Of a stretch of DNA of 10,683 nucleotides, positions 1-5,753 are shown piece by piece (the first letter of the stretch is position 1; every line of letters begins with the position of its first letter). Source of the DNA: Acidovorax delafieldii (GTDB taxonomy: Bacteria > Pseudomonadota > Gammaproteobacteria > Burkholderiales > Burkholderiaceae_C); contig DCVY01000142.1 of the NCBI GenBank assembly GCA_002327945.1, positions 1,291-11,973 on the forward strand. Direction: 5' to 3'. The translations under genes were made by a program, and so were the position numbers. The notes beneath the pieces were generated by a model, which saw nothing but the letters and a program-made list of their open reading frames with translations, did not search any database and was not told where the DNA came from.

Positions 1-8
1 TCGTCCAT
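1..8 (-). CDS. 5' end of a gene running off the left edge
   Basis: Only the start is inside the window: ATG at 8-6 followed by GAC and GA, so the protein begins Met-Asp-(Asp or Glu). The start is credible because a full-length Shine-Dalgarno, AGGAGGTGA on the minus strand, ends six bases before the ATG. No other gene in the window has so strong a ribosome site. The gene lies 120 bp downstream of the beta-lactamase-fold lipoprotein on the same strand, so it could be the next gene of that block or start its own transcript. Nothing can be said about its product. Confidence 0.6.
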
Positions 9-14
9 CAAGGC

Positions 15-23
15 TCACCTCCT
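15..23 (-). promoter_or_regulatory. Strong Shine-Dalgarno for the gene at the left edge
   Basis: The plus strand reads TCACCTCCT, so the minus strand carries AGGAGGTGA, fully complementary to the usual 3' end of 16S rRNA. Six bases separate it from the ATG at 8-6. This site decides the start of the partial gene. Confidence 0.65.
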
Positions 24-128
24 GCTTGAAGATGCTCACATAAGACCTTGATTCTAATGACGCAGTAAGAATAGCAGGCTGTCGGACTTGGAAATCGTCG
101 GCTGCAAATCGGCCTATGCCGCAATGAC
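24..128. other. Intergenic spacer with a possible weak promoter
   Basis: This spacer lies between the stop of the beta-lactamase-fold lipoprotein (129) and the ribosome site of the next minus-strand gene. It is more AT-rich than its surroundings. On the minus strand there is a TAGAAT hexamer at 56-51 that resembles a -10 element, but no good -35 hexamer lies 16-18 bases upstream. I see no hairpin followed by a T-run, so no terminator is called. The following gene may be co-transcribed or have a weak promoter of its own. Confidence 0.3.
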
Positions 129-1352
129 CTATCCCGGCGGCCGCGCCGACGGCGCATCTGCGGGCGCCATGATGGTGGCCAGTCGGTTGAACACGGATGA
201 ACTGCTGTTGACGTAGCTGCCGTCAGACTTGAAGGCGGCTGGCCTGTAGGTTGTGGCAACCGAGATTGCGAGCTTCTTCGACGGCAGGTAACCGCTGCTC
301 GCGCCGGCGCCGGCGAAGTTCTTCGTCTGCGTGATCCACTGACCAGTCAGGACTACACCGAGGCCGTACGACAGTTCGGTGGTCATCTTCCGGCAGGGCA
401 GGCACTGGCCTGTCAGGTCTTTGCTGCCGAACCCGAGGAGGTTGGGCTTGACCTGCTGCGCATACATGTCCGGCGAGACTTGCGTGCCGGAGCCTACGAT
501 CTCCATCGACCGGGTGACGTCGTGGATGCTGGTCGTCTGCACCGCGCCCTGCGCGGTCGTCCACGACGGGCTCCAGAAGGTCGATTCCTCGTAGGTGCCG
601 CGCTCGGCCGAATAGCTGCGCAGGATGGGCTCGGGAATGGTAGGTGTCCGGCCATTGTTGCTGGTGGCGGTCAGGCCCATGGGCCCGATGACGTGTTCCT
701 GCAGCACCTGCTCTAGCGGCCGTTCGCCGATCTTCTCGAGTACCTTGCCGAGGATGATGTAGTTGGTGTGCGAGTAGGCCCAGTTCGTGCCGGGCGCGAA
801 CATGGGCGGCGCCGCGAAGCCGATCGCCAGCAACTCATCGTCGGTCCACTGTTTCCACGGATTGGCCATGAGCGTGTCGCTGATGACGGGCTGGTAGACA
901 TAGTCTGCGTAGCCGGAGGTCATGTTCAGCAGATTCCGCAGGCTGATCAGGTCCGCACGTGGCATTTCCGGAAACCACCGGGCGAGCTTGTCGTCGAGCG
1001 ACACCTTGCCGGCGTCGGCGAGCCGCGCGAAGGCATGGCCGATGTAGGTGAAGGCGAACGCCCCGTTACGAAAGCGCATGTCCGGCGTCGCCGGGACGCC
1101 GTCGCCCGATTCGCCCAGGGCAGCGGTGTAGACGTCTTCCCCGTTGGCCGTGATGCGCACGATGACGGCCCGCAGATGGTCCGTCGCCATCGCGTCGCGC
1201 AGCGCGGCCTCGATCTTCGCGCGCGTCTCGGCGCCTGCGTTGCCCGTGGCGGCCATCGGGTTGGTGGAGCCGCAGCCGGCAAGAAGGAGCGCGCTGGCCG
1301 CGATGGTGGCGGCGACGCCGCGAAGGGCGCGAGTTGTGATGGGGGTTTTCAT
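129..1352 (-). CDS. Beta-lactamase-fold lipoprotein without catalytic Ser/Lys (probable pseudoenzyme)
   Basis: A 407-residue protein of the beta-lactamase / serine hydrolase (PF00144-like) fold. The start at 1352 is chosen because it gives a clean lipoprotein signal: basic residues, a hydrophobic stretch, then LLAGC with lipid Cys27. An upstream in-frame ATG at 1424 would add 24 residues that do not look like a signal. Family landmarks are clear: 'GKVSLDDKLARWFPEMP' (115-131), 'LLNMTSGYADY' (141-151), 'PGTNWAYSHTNYIILG' (187-202) and 'LQEHVIGPMGL' (217-227). The catalytic SxxK, expected after 'FRxG', reads A98-F-A-F101, so both the nucleophile Ser and the general-base Lys are gone. The YxN motif reads Y193-S-H195, and the HxG/KTG motif is replaced by a Gly/Ala stretch near 346-351. 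From memory, related actinobacterial lipoproteins also carry an 'FRNGA...' variant, so this may be a conserved non-catalytic subfamily rather than decay. A CLPC pair lies at C317/C320. Glycine at +2 suggests outer-membrane sorting. No clear Shine-Dalgarno is visible. Confidence 0.85.
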   Translation of the reverse strand: MKTPITTRALRGVAATIAASALLLAGCGSTNPMAATGNAGAETRAKIEAALRDAMATDHLRAVIVRITANGEDVYTAALGESGDGVPATPDMRFRNGAFAFTYIGHAFARLADAGKVSLDDKLARWFPEMPRADLISLRNLLNMTSGYADYVYQPVISDTLMANPWKQWTDDELLAIGFAAPPMFAPGTNWAYSHTNYIILGKVLEKIGERPLEQVLQEHVIGPMGLTATSNNGRTPTIPEPILRSYSAERGTYEESTFWSPSWTTAQGAVQTTSIHDVTRSMEIVGSGTQVSPDMYAQQVKPNLLGFGSKDLTGQCLPCRKMTTELSYGLGVVLTGQWITQTKNFAGAGASSGYLPSKKLAISVATTYRPAAFKSDGSYVNSSSSVFNRLATIMAPADAPSARPPG

Positions 1353-1395
1353 TTGGTGGAAGCCAGGTTGAAAGAGACGACAGGACGGCTGGGTC

Positions 1396-1669
1396 TTATG
1401 GAGCGAGCGCGCCGATGAGTTCATTGGAGATGGTGGGCGGGGGGGTGACGGTTTTGCCGGCGAAGTTGACGGCGGCGATGTCGCTCTTCATGTTTGAGAG
1501 CGTCCTCAGCGTCGCTGTGTTGTTGTTGGCTGGCCTGGCACGTTCTGCAGCTCGGGCGGCAACGCGCCGTCACGCCTGAACCGGAGCAACCCGGGAGCAG
1601 GGCACCTGCGGCGGAGCCTGCAGCGAAAGATAGGTCGGTGCGTCGACGGACGTTGCCGGCTGGATTCAT
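1396..1669 (-). pseudogene. Short lipoprotein gene, apparently frameshifted
   Basis: The ATG at 1669-1667 overlaps the kinase stop as ATGA and has an AAGGGTG ribosome site at 1681-1675. The frame opens with a lipoprotein-like signal: RRR at residues 8-10, then a hydrophobic run ending ALLPGC. After about base 1578 this frame turns Arg/Cys/His-rich and runs on to a stop at 1423-1421. Coding character moves to a second frame (about 1573-1520, 'DGALPPELQNVPGQ', high GC at third positions). It then moves to a third frame (about 1515-1396, containing 'MKSDIAAVNFAG' and ending 'ISNELIGALAP' then TAA). Two losses of one base each would join the pieces into about 91 residues. The tail ending IGALAP weakly recalls the C-terminus of the neighbouring hydrolase-fold protein (RLATIMAP), so an internally deleted paralogue is possible. 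Other readings are an intact 82-residue ORF (1669-1421), a separate 31-residue ORF (1491-1396, GAGGA 11 bases upstream), or sequencing indels. Confidence 0.45.
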
Positions 1670-3465
1670 GAGAACACCCTTGATGAACCGTTGGCAGGCG
1701 CGAGGCCCTTCCCGGGGACGGCCGTTGCGGCATCCGAATCGCCGAGGATCCCGGCCAGCGCCGCGTACAGCTGGTCCGGCGTGACTGGTTTGTGCAGTAG
1801 CGCGATCCCGCTCGCTGCAGCCTCGCGCAGGCGTTCGGGCGCGGTATCGCCGGTGACGATCAGCGCCGGCACCGCCGAACCCAGCAGTGCCCGCAACTCC
1901 GCGATGGCGTGAGCGCCGGTGTGCGACCCGCGCAGGCGATAGTCGGCGATCACAAGGTCGGGCACCTTGCGGGCGGCCAGCGCGAGCGCTTGGGCGATCG
2001 ACTCGGCGGCCTGGCACTGGCAGTTCCAGCTGCGCAGCAAGTGAACCATTCCTGAGCGCACGGCCTCGTCGTCGTCGATGATCAGCACGCGCCGGTTGCC
2101 CAGCCCGGGCTCAAGCGGTGCAGGCGCCGATGTGGCCACCGCCGCGCGCGTTATCGGCACGGCGATGCGAAACACGCTGCCGCGCCCTGGTGTCGAGGCG
2201 AGCGACAGGGGGTGGCCCAGAGCCCGGGCCAAGCCTTCGGCGATGGCCAGCCCCAAGCCCAGGCCCTTGTTGCGATCGCGCTCGGCATTGCCCAGCTGGT
2301 GGAACTCGCGAAAGATGTCCTGCCGGTCGGCGGGGGCAATGCCGATGCCGGTGTCCCACACTTCCAGCAGCGCCGCGTCGCCACGCAGTCGACAGGCCAC
2401 CAGCACGCCGCCGACTTTGGTGTAGCGGATCGCGTTGGACACCAGATTGCGCAGCACAAGTTCCAGCAGTACAGGGTCGGACTGCAGCGTCAACGTGGTG
2501 TCGCGTGTGCGGTACACCAGCCCCTTGGCGTCCGCCAGCGGCGCAAGGTCGTTCTCGACCTTGTAGAGCATCGGTTGCAGCCGGAACGGCTGCGGGTTTG
2601 GCTGCACCACGCCGGCCTCAATGCGGGAAAAGTCCAGCAAGGTGTTGAGCATGTCGCTGGACGCAAGCCAGGCGGAACGCGCGCTGTCCAGCACCTCGTG
2701 CTGATAGCTTGTCAGGCGGGTGCGCGAGAGCACGTCCAGGAACAGGCCTTGTGCATGGATCGGCTGGCGCAGATCATGGCTGGCCGCGGCCAGGAACTTG
2801 GATTTGGCGAGGTTGGCCTGTTCGGCGATACCGCGCGCCGCTTCGGCCTGCTGGACCAGGTCGGCGTTCTCGAAGCGCAGTTTGATAGCGGCCAGCGCGG
2901 CCATTGCGCTGTTGCGCGCCTGGCCGACCAGGCTGGCGATGTACAGCCAGCCTGCAACGCCCAGCGCCAGGTAGAACCGGTCACCCGAAAGCCAGAGCCA
3001 CGATGTAGCACCCACGATCAGCGCCAGCGTGAACGACATGAAGACAATCCAAACCGGCGCCAGCAAGGACATCGAGCTGCCAAGTATGCCGGTTAGCACG
3101 GCAAAGATCAGCACCGTACCAGTCGTTGTGGCACCGTCCAGCGCGACCCATGTGAGCGCGCCCCAAGCGGCGCCGTCGAGTGCGTGAATGAGCAGTTGCT
3201 GTGTCACCAGCCGATGCGCCTGTCGTGGCTCGATGTGCTGCGCCAGGCGACGGCGGGCGTCAATCGCCGAGTACAGCTTGGTGGCAATCACGGCACCGCA
3301 CCATAGCAGCAGGGCTGACAGGTTGGAGTCGTTCTGCAGCGTCAACACCAGCAGCAGCGCGAGCAGGAAGGCAGGAATTACCGAAATGCCAATGTTGGTG
3401 TAGACCAGGCGCAATTGCTCCACCAGCAGGCGATCTGCGTGCGGCCAGACGAGTTCCTTCAGCAT
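1666..3465 (-). CDS. Membrane hybrid sensor histidine kinase with C-terminal receiver
   Basis: A 599-residue sensor kinase. Residues 25-182 hold about five to six hydrophobic segments (roughly 27-43, 50-64, 93-108, 115-131, 135-157, 164-181) with short loops, so the input is probably sensed in or near the membrane; there is no large periplasmic domain. A linker helix (185-222) leads to the dimerisation/H-box 'SHDLRQP' with phospho-acceptor H230. The HATPase domain shows the N-box (N340, N344), DTGIGI (371-376) and GLGLGL (401-406). A receiver follows at about 458-575 with acidic D464-D466, phospho-acceptor D508, T538 and K559. The start at 3465 is preferred because its ATG shares one base with the regulator's stop (TGATG), giving translational coupling; the 51-residue upstream extension lies inside the regulator gene and is Arg-rich, unlike a real N-terminus. 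No Hpt domain is seen, so the receiver may act as a phosphate sink or feedback module. The partner is almost certainly the adjacent LuxR-type regulator. Confidence 0.93.
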   Translation of the reverse strand: MLKELVWPHADRLLVEQLRLVYTNIGISVIPAFLLALLLVLTLQNDSNLSALLLWCGAVIATKLYSAIDARRRLAQHIEPRQAHRLVTQQLLIHALDGAAWGALTWVALDGATTTGTVLIFAVLTGILGSSMSLLAPVWIVFMSFTLALIVGATSWLWLSGDRFYLALGVAGWLYIASLVGQARNSAMAALAAIKLRFENADLVQQAEAARGIAEQANLAKSKFLAAASHDLRQPIHAQGLFLDVLSRTRLTSYQHEVLDSARSAWLASSDMLNTLLDFSRIEAGVVQPNPQPFRLQPMLYKVENDLAPLADAKGLVYRTRDTTLTLQSDPVLLELVLRNLVSNAIRYTKVGGVLVACRLRGDAALLEVWDTGIGIAPADRQDIFREFHQLGNAERDRNKGLGLGLAIAEGLARALGHPLSLASTPGRGSVFRIAVPITRAAVATSAPAPLEPGLGNRRVLIIDDDEAVRSGMVHLLRSWNCQCQAAESIAQALALAARKVPDLVIADYRLRGSHTGAHAIAELRALLGSAVPALIVTGDTAPERLREAAASGIALLHKPVTPDQLYAALAGILGDSDAATAVPGKGLAPANGSSRVFS

Positions 3466-4076
3466 CAGCCGATCAGACCTTTCTGCCGCGCCACGAAGAC
3501 GGCTTGCGATCGACTGGTCACCTCCAGCAGTCCCAGCACCGAATGGACATGGGCGCGTACTGTGAACTCGGACAGTTGCAGCCGTTTCGCGATAACCTTG
3601 TTGGAGAGGCCTTCGCACAGCAGGCCGAGCACCTCACATTGGCGCGGCGTCAGCCGCGGCGGTGCCGGCACGGTCGTCGTGAATGCCGGCGTGACGTCGG
3701 CCCGCGGCGTCGAACCGTTGAGCACCTCGCGCACCACCGCGATGATCCGATCGCTGCTGTCACCCTTGGAAACGAAGCCCGCGGCACCGCGGCTGGCCGC
3801 CAGCTGCACCTTGTCGGGTGTGGCAATCGACGACAGTATCACCACGGCCGTGTCCGGCCAACGGCGGTGCAGCAGGCCGATCCCCTCAAGGCCGTTGACG
3901 CCCTGCAACTGGATATCGAGCAGTACCAGGTTCGGCGGATCGGTGGTGAGTTGCACGGCTTGCTCCAGTGAGGCGGCTTCCAGCACCTCCACCTGCGGCA
4001 GCCCTTCTTTCAGGATCAGTCGCAGTCCGGACCGGAACAGGGTGTGGTCGTCAATCAGGAGCAGCCGTATGGACAT
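3465..4076 (-). CDS. NarL/FixJ-family response regulator
   Basis: A 203-residue two-component response regulator with a receiver domain (about 3-118) and a LuxR-type helix-turn-helix (about 142-200). Receiver residues are visible: D9-D10, phospho-acceptor D54 in 'LLDIQL', S82 in the switch Thr/Ser position ('ILSS') and K104 in 'FVSKG'. The DNA-binding domain has the typical 'LTPRQCEVLGLLCEGLSNKVIAKRL' course (142 onward) and 'SEFTVRAHVHSVL' recognition region. The ATG at 4076 is chosen because 'MSIRLLLIDDH' is the normal beginning of a receiver; a GTG at 4106 would add ten unlikely residues. There is no clear Shine-Dalgarno. It is the first gene of the leftward block, and its phosphorylated form probably binds the palindrome at 4113-4128. 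Likely targets are the divergent lipoprotein genes and its own operon (inference). Confidence 0.94.
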   Translation of the reverse strand: MSIRLLLIDDHTLFRSGLRLILKEGLPQVEVLEAASLEQAVQLTTDPPNLVLLDIQLQGVNGLEGIGLLHRRWPDTAVVILSSIATPDKVQLAASRGAAGFVSKGDSSDRIIAVVREVLNGSTPRADVTPAFTTTVPAPPRLTPRQCEVLGLLCEGLSNKVIAKRLQLSEFTVRAHVHSVLGLLEVTSRSQAVFVARQKGLIG

Positions 4077-4112
4077 GCCGAAATTAAACCATCGCGCATG
4101 CGTCACATTCGT

Positions 4113-4128
4113 TAGTCAATATTGACTA
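4113..4128. promoter_or_regulatory. Perfect 16-bp palindrome, candidate operator
   Basis: TAGTCAATATTGACTA is its own reverse complement across all 16 bases. It is AT-rich in GC-rich DNA and lies between the divergent regulator gene (start 4076) and hydrolase gene (start 4193). Dimeric LuxR-type regulators bind dyad sites of this size, and the adjacent gene encodes one. If the promoter proposed at 4129-4157 is right, the dyad centre is about 43 bases upstream of its start point, a usual place for an activator touching RNA polymerase. Each arm also contains TTGACT, which resembles a -35 element, so repression by promoter overlap is an alternative. Confidence 0.6.
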
Positions 4129-4157
4129 TTGGCAAGCCGACACGACTGCCACAAGAT
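4129..4157 (+). promoter_or_regulatory. Possible promoter of the rightward lipoprotein block
   Basis: TTGGCA (4129-4134, five of six matches to the -35 consensus) is followed after 17 bases by CAAGAT (4152-4157, three of six matches to the -10). A weak -10 beside a dyad suits an activator-dependent promoter. Transcription would begin near 4164, leaving a leader of about 29 bases. A GGGAG at 4174-4178 is a possible ribosome site but sits 14 bases from the ATG, farther than usual. Confidence 0.35.
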
Positions 4158-4192
4158 CGGCGCAACAAAAAGTGGGAGCGAGAACGTAGGTC

Positions 4193-5713
4193 ATGAACCA
4201 ATCAATCAATAGGCGGCACTTTCTGGGCGCCTCGGCGTGCGCACTGTTTGCAACGGGCTGCGGTGGCGGGGCTGACGCCGCCGTGAGCGGTCCGGACCCG
4301 GTGACCGCGGCCAATGTGGACCTCGCGCTGGCGCGGCTCGATCCGTTGGCGGCCGACCTCATGGCCCGCACCGGCGTGCCCGGCATGGCTGTGGCGGTTG
4401 TGCAGGGCGACCGCACGGTGTATGCCAAGGGCTTCGGCGTGCGCGATGTCGAAAGCCAGCTGCCGGTAGATGCCGACACGGTGTTCCAGCTCGCGTCGCT
4501 GTCCAAGTCGATCGGCGCCACGGCCGTCGCGCGCGAAGTCGGGAGGGGCCACGTCCGGTGGGACCAGCCGATGCGCGAGCTGCTGCCCTGGTTTGCGCTG
4601 TCGGATCCGCAGGCGAGCCAGCTCGTCACCGTGGGTGACCTCTATTCGCACCGCACCGGCCTGCCCGAACATGCCGGTGACCGGCTGGAGGACATGGGCT
4701 TTGGCCAGCGCGAAGTCCTGGAGCGCCTGCGCTACTTGCAGCTCGACGGGTTCCGCCAGAAGTACTTCTATACGAACTTTGGGCTAACCGCGGCCGGCAT
4801 CGCCGTCGCGGAGCGCGCCGGCATGGACTGGGCAACGCTGAACGAGCAGGCCATCTACCAGCCGCTCGGGATGGCGCGCACGAGCTCCCGCTTCGCCGAC
4901 TTCATGGCCCGCGACAACCGCGCCAGCGGGCACCGCAGGGTCGATGGCAAGTGGGTGCGCAACACGATCCGCATGCCAGACGCGCAGGCCCCCGCAGCGA
5001 GTGTGACGTCCTCGGTCAACGACCTCGCCAAGTGGCTGTCGATGCTGCTGGGGCAAGGCGTGGCTGGAGGCCGGCGCGTCGTCGAGGCGAGCGCGCTGGA
5101 GGCAGTCACCACGCCGCAGGTGCAGACCGCCAGCGCGCACTACGGCTATGGCTTCAACGTGGGCGTCACGCGCTCTGGCCGCAAGTCATTCAGTCATTCC
5201 GGTGCATTCGGCATGGGCGCCGCCACCGCGTTCAAGGCGGTGCCGTCCACCGGGCTGGCCATCGTGGTGCTGACCAACGGGTACCCGATTGGTGTCCCCG
5301 AGTCTCTTGGCGAACAGTTTTTCGACCTCGTCGAGCACGGCGCCATCCAGCGCGACTGGCTTGGCGTTATCGGGCCGGTGCTCACGGCGCTGGACGCGCC
5401 CGAGGGCAAGCTGGTGGGCGCTGCCCGGCCAGCTGCGCCGAAGCCACCCCAGCCGCTGTCCGCCTATGCCGGCACCTACCGCAATGACTACCACGGGCCG
5501 CTGCGGGTTGTGATGTCGGGCGACGCGCTGCAGCTGGTGCTCGGCCCCGCGCCACTGCAGCTGCCGCTGGAGCACTGGGACGGCGATGTCTTCACATTCA
5601 AGCTGGTGAACGAGAGTGCGCCGCCCGGGACCGTCTCCATGGCCAGTTTCGCGGGTGATCGTGTCACCCTTGAGTTCTACGACTCGGACGGGCTGGGCAC
5701 CTTCGTTCGCTGA
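4193..5713 (+). CDS. Exported serine hydrolase (beta-lactamase / PBP4-like fold) with C-terminal DUF3471-like domain
   Basis: A 506-residue serine hydrolase of the class C beta-lactamase / DD-peptidase / esterase superfamily. All three active-site motifs are present: S102-L-S-K105, Y193-T-N195 and H335-S-G337. 'VQGDRTVYAKGFGVRD' (70-85) and 'LYSHRTGLPEH' (150-160) are further family landmarks. The N-terminus carries twin arginines (R7-R8, 'NRRHFLG') and then 'FATGC', so export by the Tat route with lipidation at Cys23 is plausible. Ala at -3 is unusual for a lipobox, so ordinary cleavage is an alternative. After a proline-rich linker (about 412-421), a C-terminal domain ('YAGTYRNDYHGPL', 425-437) resembles DUF3471, often found behind this fold. 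Substrate is not predictable: peptide, ester or beta-lactam are all possible, and resistance should not be assumed. It is the first gene of the rightward block, 40 bp before the glucanase. Confidence 0.92.
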   Translation: MNQSINRRHFLGASACALFATGCGGGADAAVSGPDPVTAANVDLALARLDPLAADLMARTGVPGMAVAVVQGDRTVYAKGFGVRDVESQLPVDADTVFQLASLSKSIGATAVAREVGRGHVRWDQPMRELLPWFALSDPQASQLVTVGDLYSHRTGLPEHAGDRLEDMGFGQREVLERLRYLQLDGFRQKYFYTNFGLTAAGIAVAERAGMDWATLNEQAIYQPLGMARTSSRFADFMARDNRASGHRRVDGKWVRNTIRMPDAQAPAASVTSSVNDLAKWLSMLLGQGVAGGRRVVEASALEAVTTPQVQTASAHYGYGFNVGVTRSGRKSFSHSGAFGMGAATAFKAVPSTGLAIVVLTNGYPIGVPESLGEQFFDLVEHGAIQRDWLGVIGPVLTALDAPEGKLVGAARPAAPKPPQPLSAYAGTYRNDYHGPLRVVMSGDALQLVLGPAPLQLPLEHWDGDVFTFKLVNESAPPGTVSMASFAGDRVTLEFYDSDGLGTFVR

Positions 5714-5753
5714 TTCCGCATGTCGCCCATGCTGGCATTCTGAAAGACCGATC

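Noticed and set aside
101..125. CGGC-ATAG-GCCG hairpin just after the hydrolase-fold gene as a terminator
   Set aside because: The stem is only four base pairs and no T-run follows on the minus strand.
8..259. Minus-strand 83-codon frame whose stop overlaps the ATG at 8 as TGATG
   Set aside because: Most of it overlaps the hydrolase-fold gene in another frame and reads as Arg/Ser/Pro-rich noise; the overlap with the real start at 8 appears accidental.
2212..3096. Open frame of 294 codons on the plus strand opposite the kinase
   Set aside because: Antisense to well-conserved kinase motifs; composition rich in Gln, Arg, His and Ala with no recognisable domain.
3466..3618. 51-residue N-terminal extension of the kinase
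   Set aside because: It lies inside the regulator gene, is Arg-rich and unlike a kinase N-terminus; the TGATG overlap start at 3465 fits better.
4077..4106. GTG start adding ten residues to the response regulator
   Set aside because: Receiver domains normally begin at the MSIRLLLIDDH position, and the extension has no ribosome site.
4193..5713. Calling the intact serine hydrolase a beta-lactamase resistance gene
   Set aside because: The fold covers esterases, peptidases and amidases as well; the SLSK/YTN/HSG set and DUF3471-like tail do not single out beta-lactamase activity.
5616..5753. 46-residue N-terminal extension of the glucanase
   Set aside because: It overlaps the end of the hydrolase gene and would bury the lipoprotein signal that begins at 5754.
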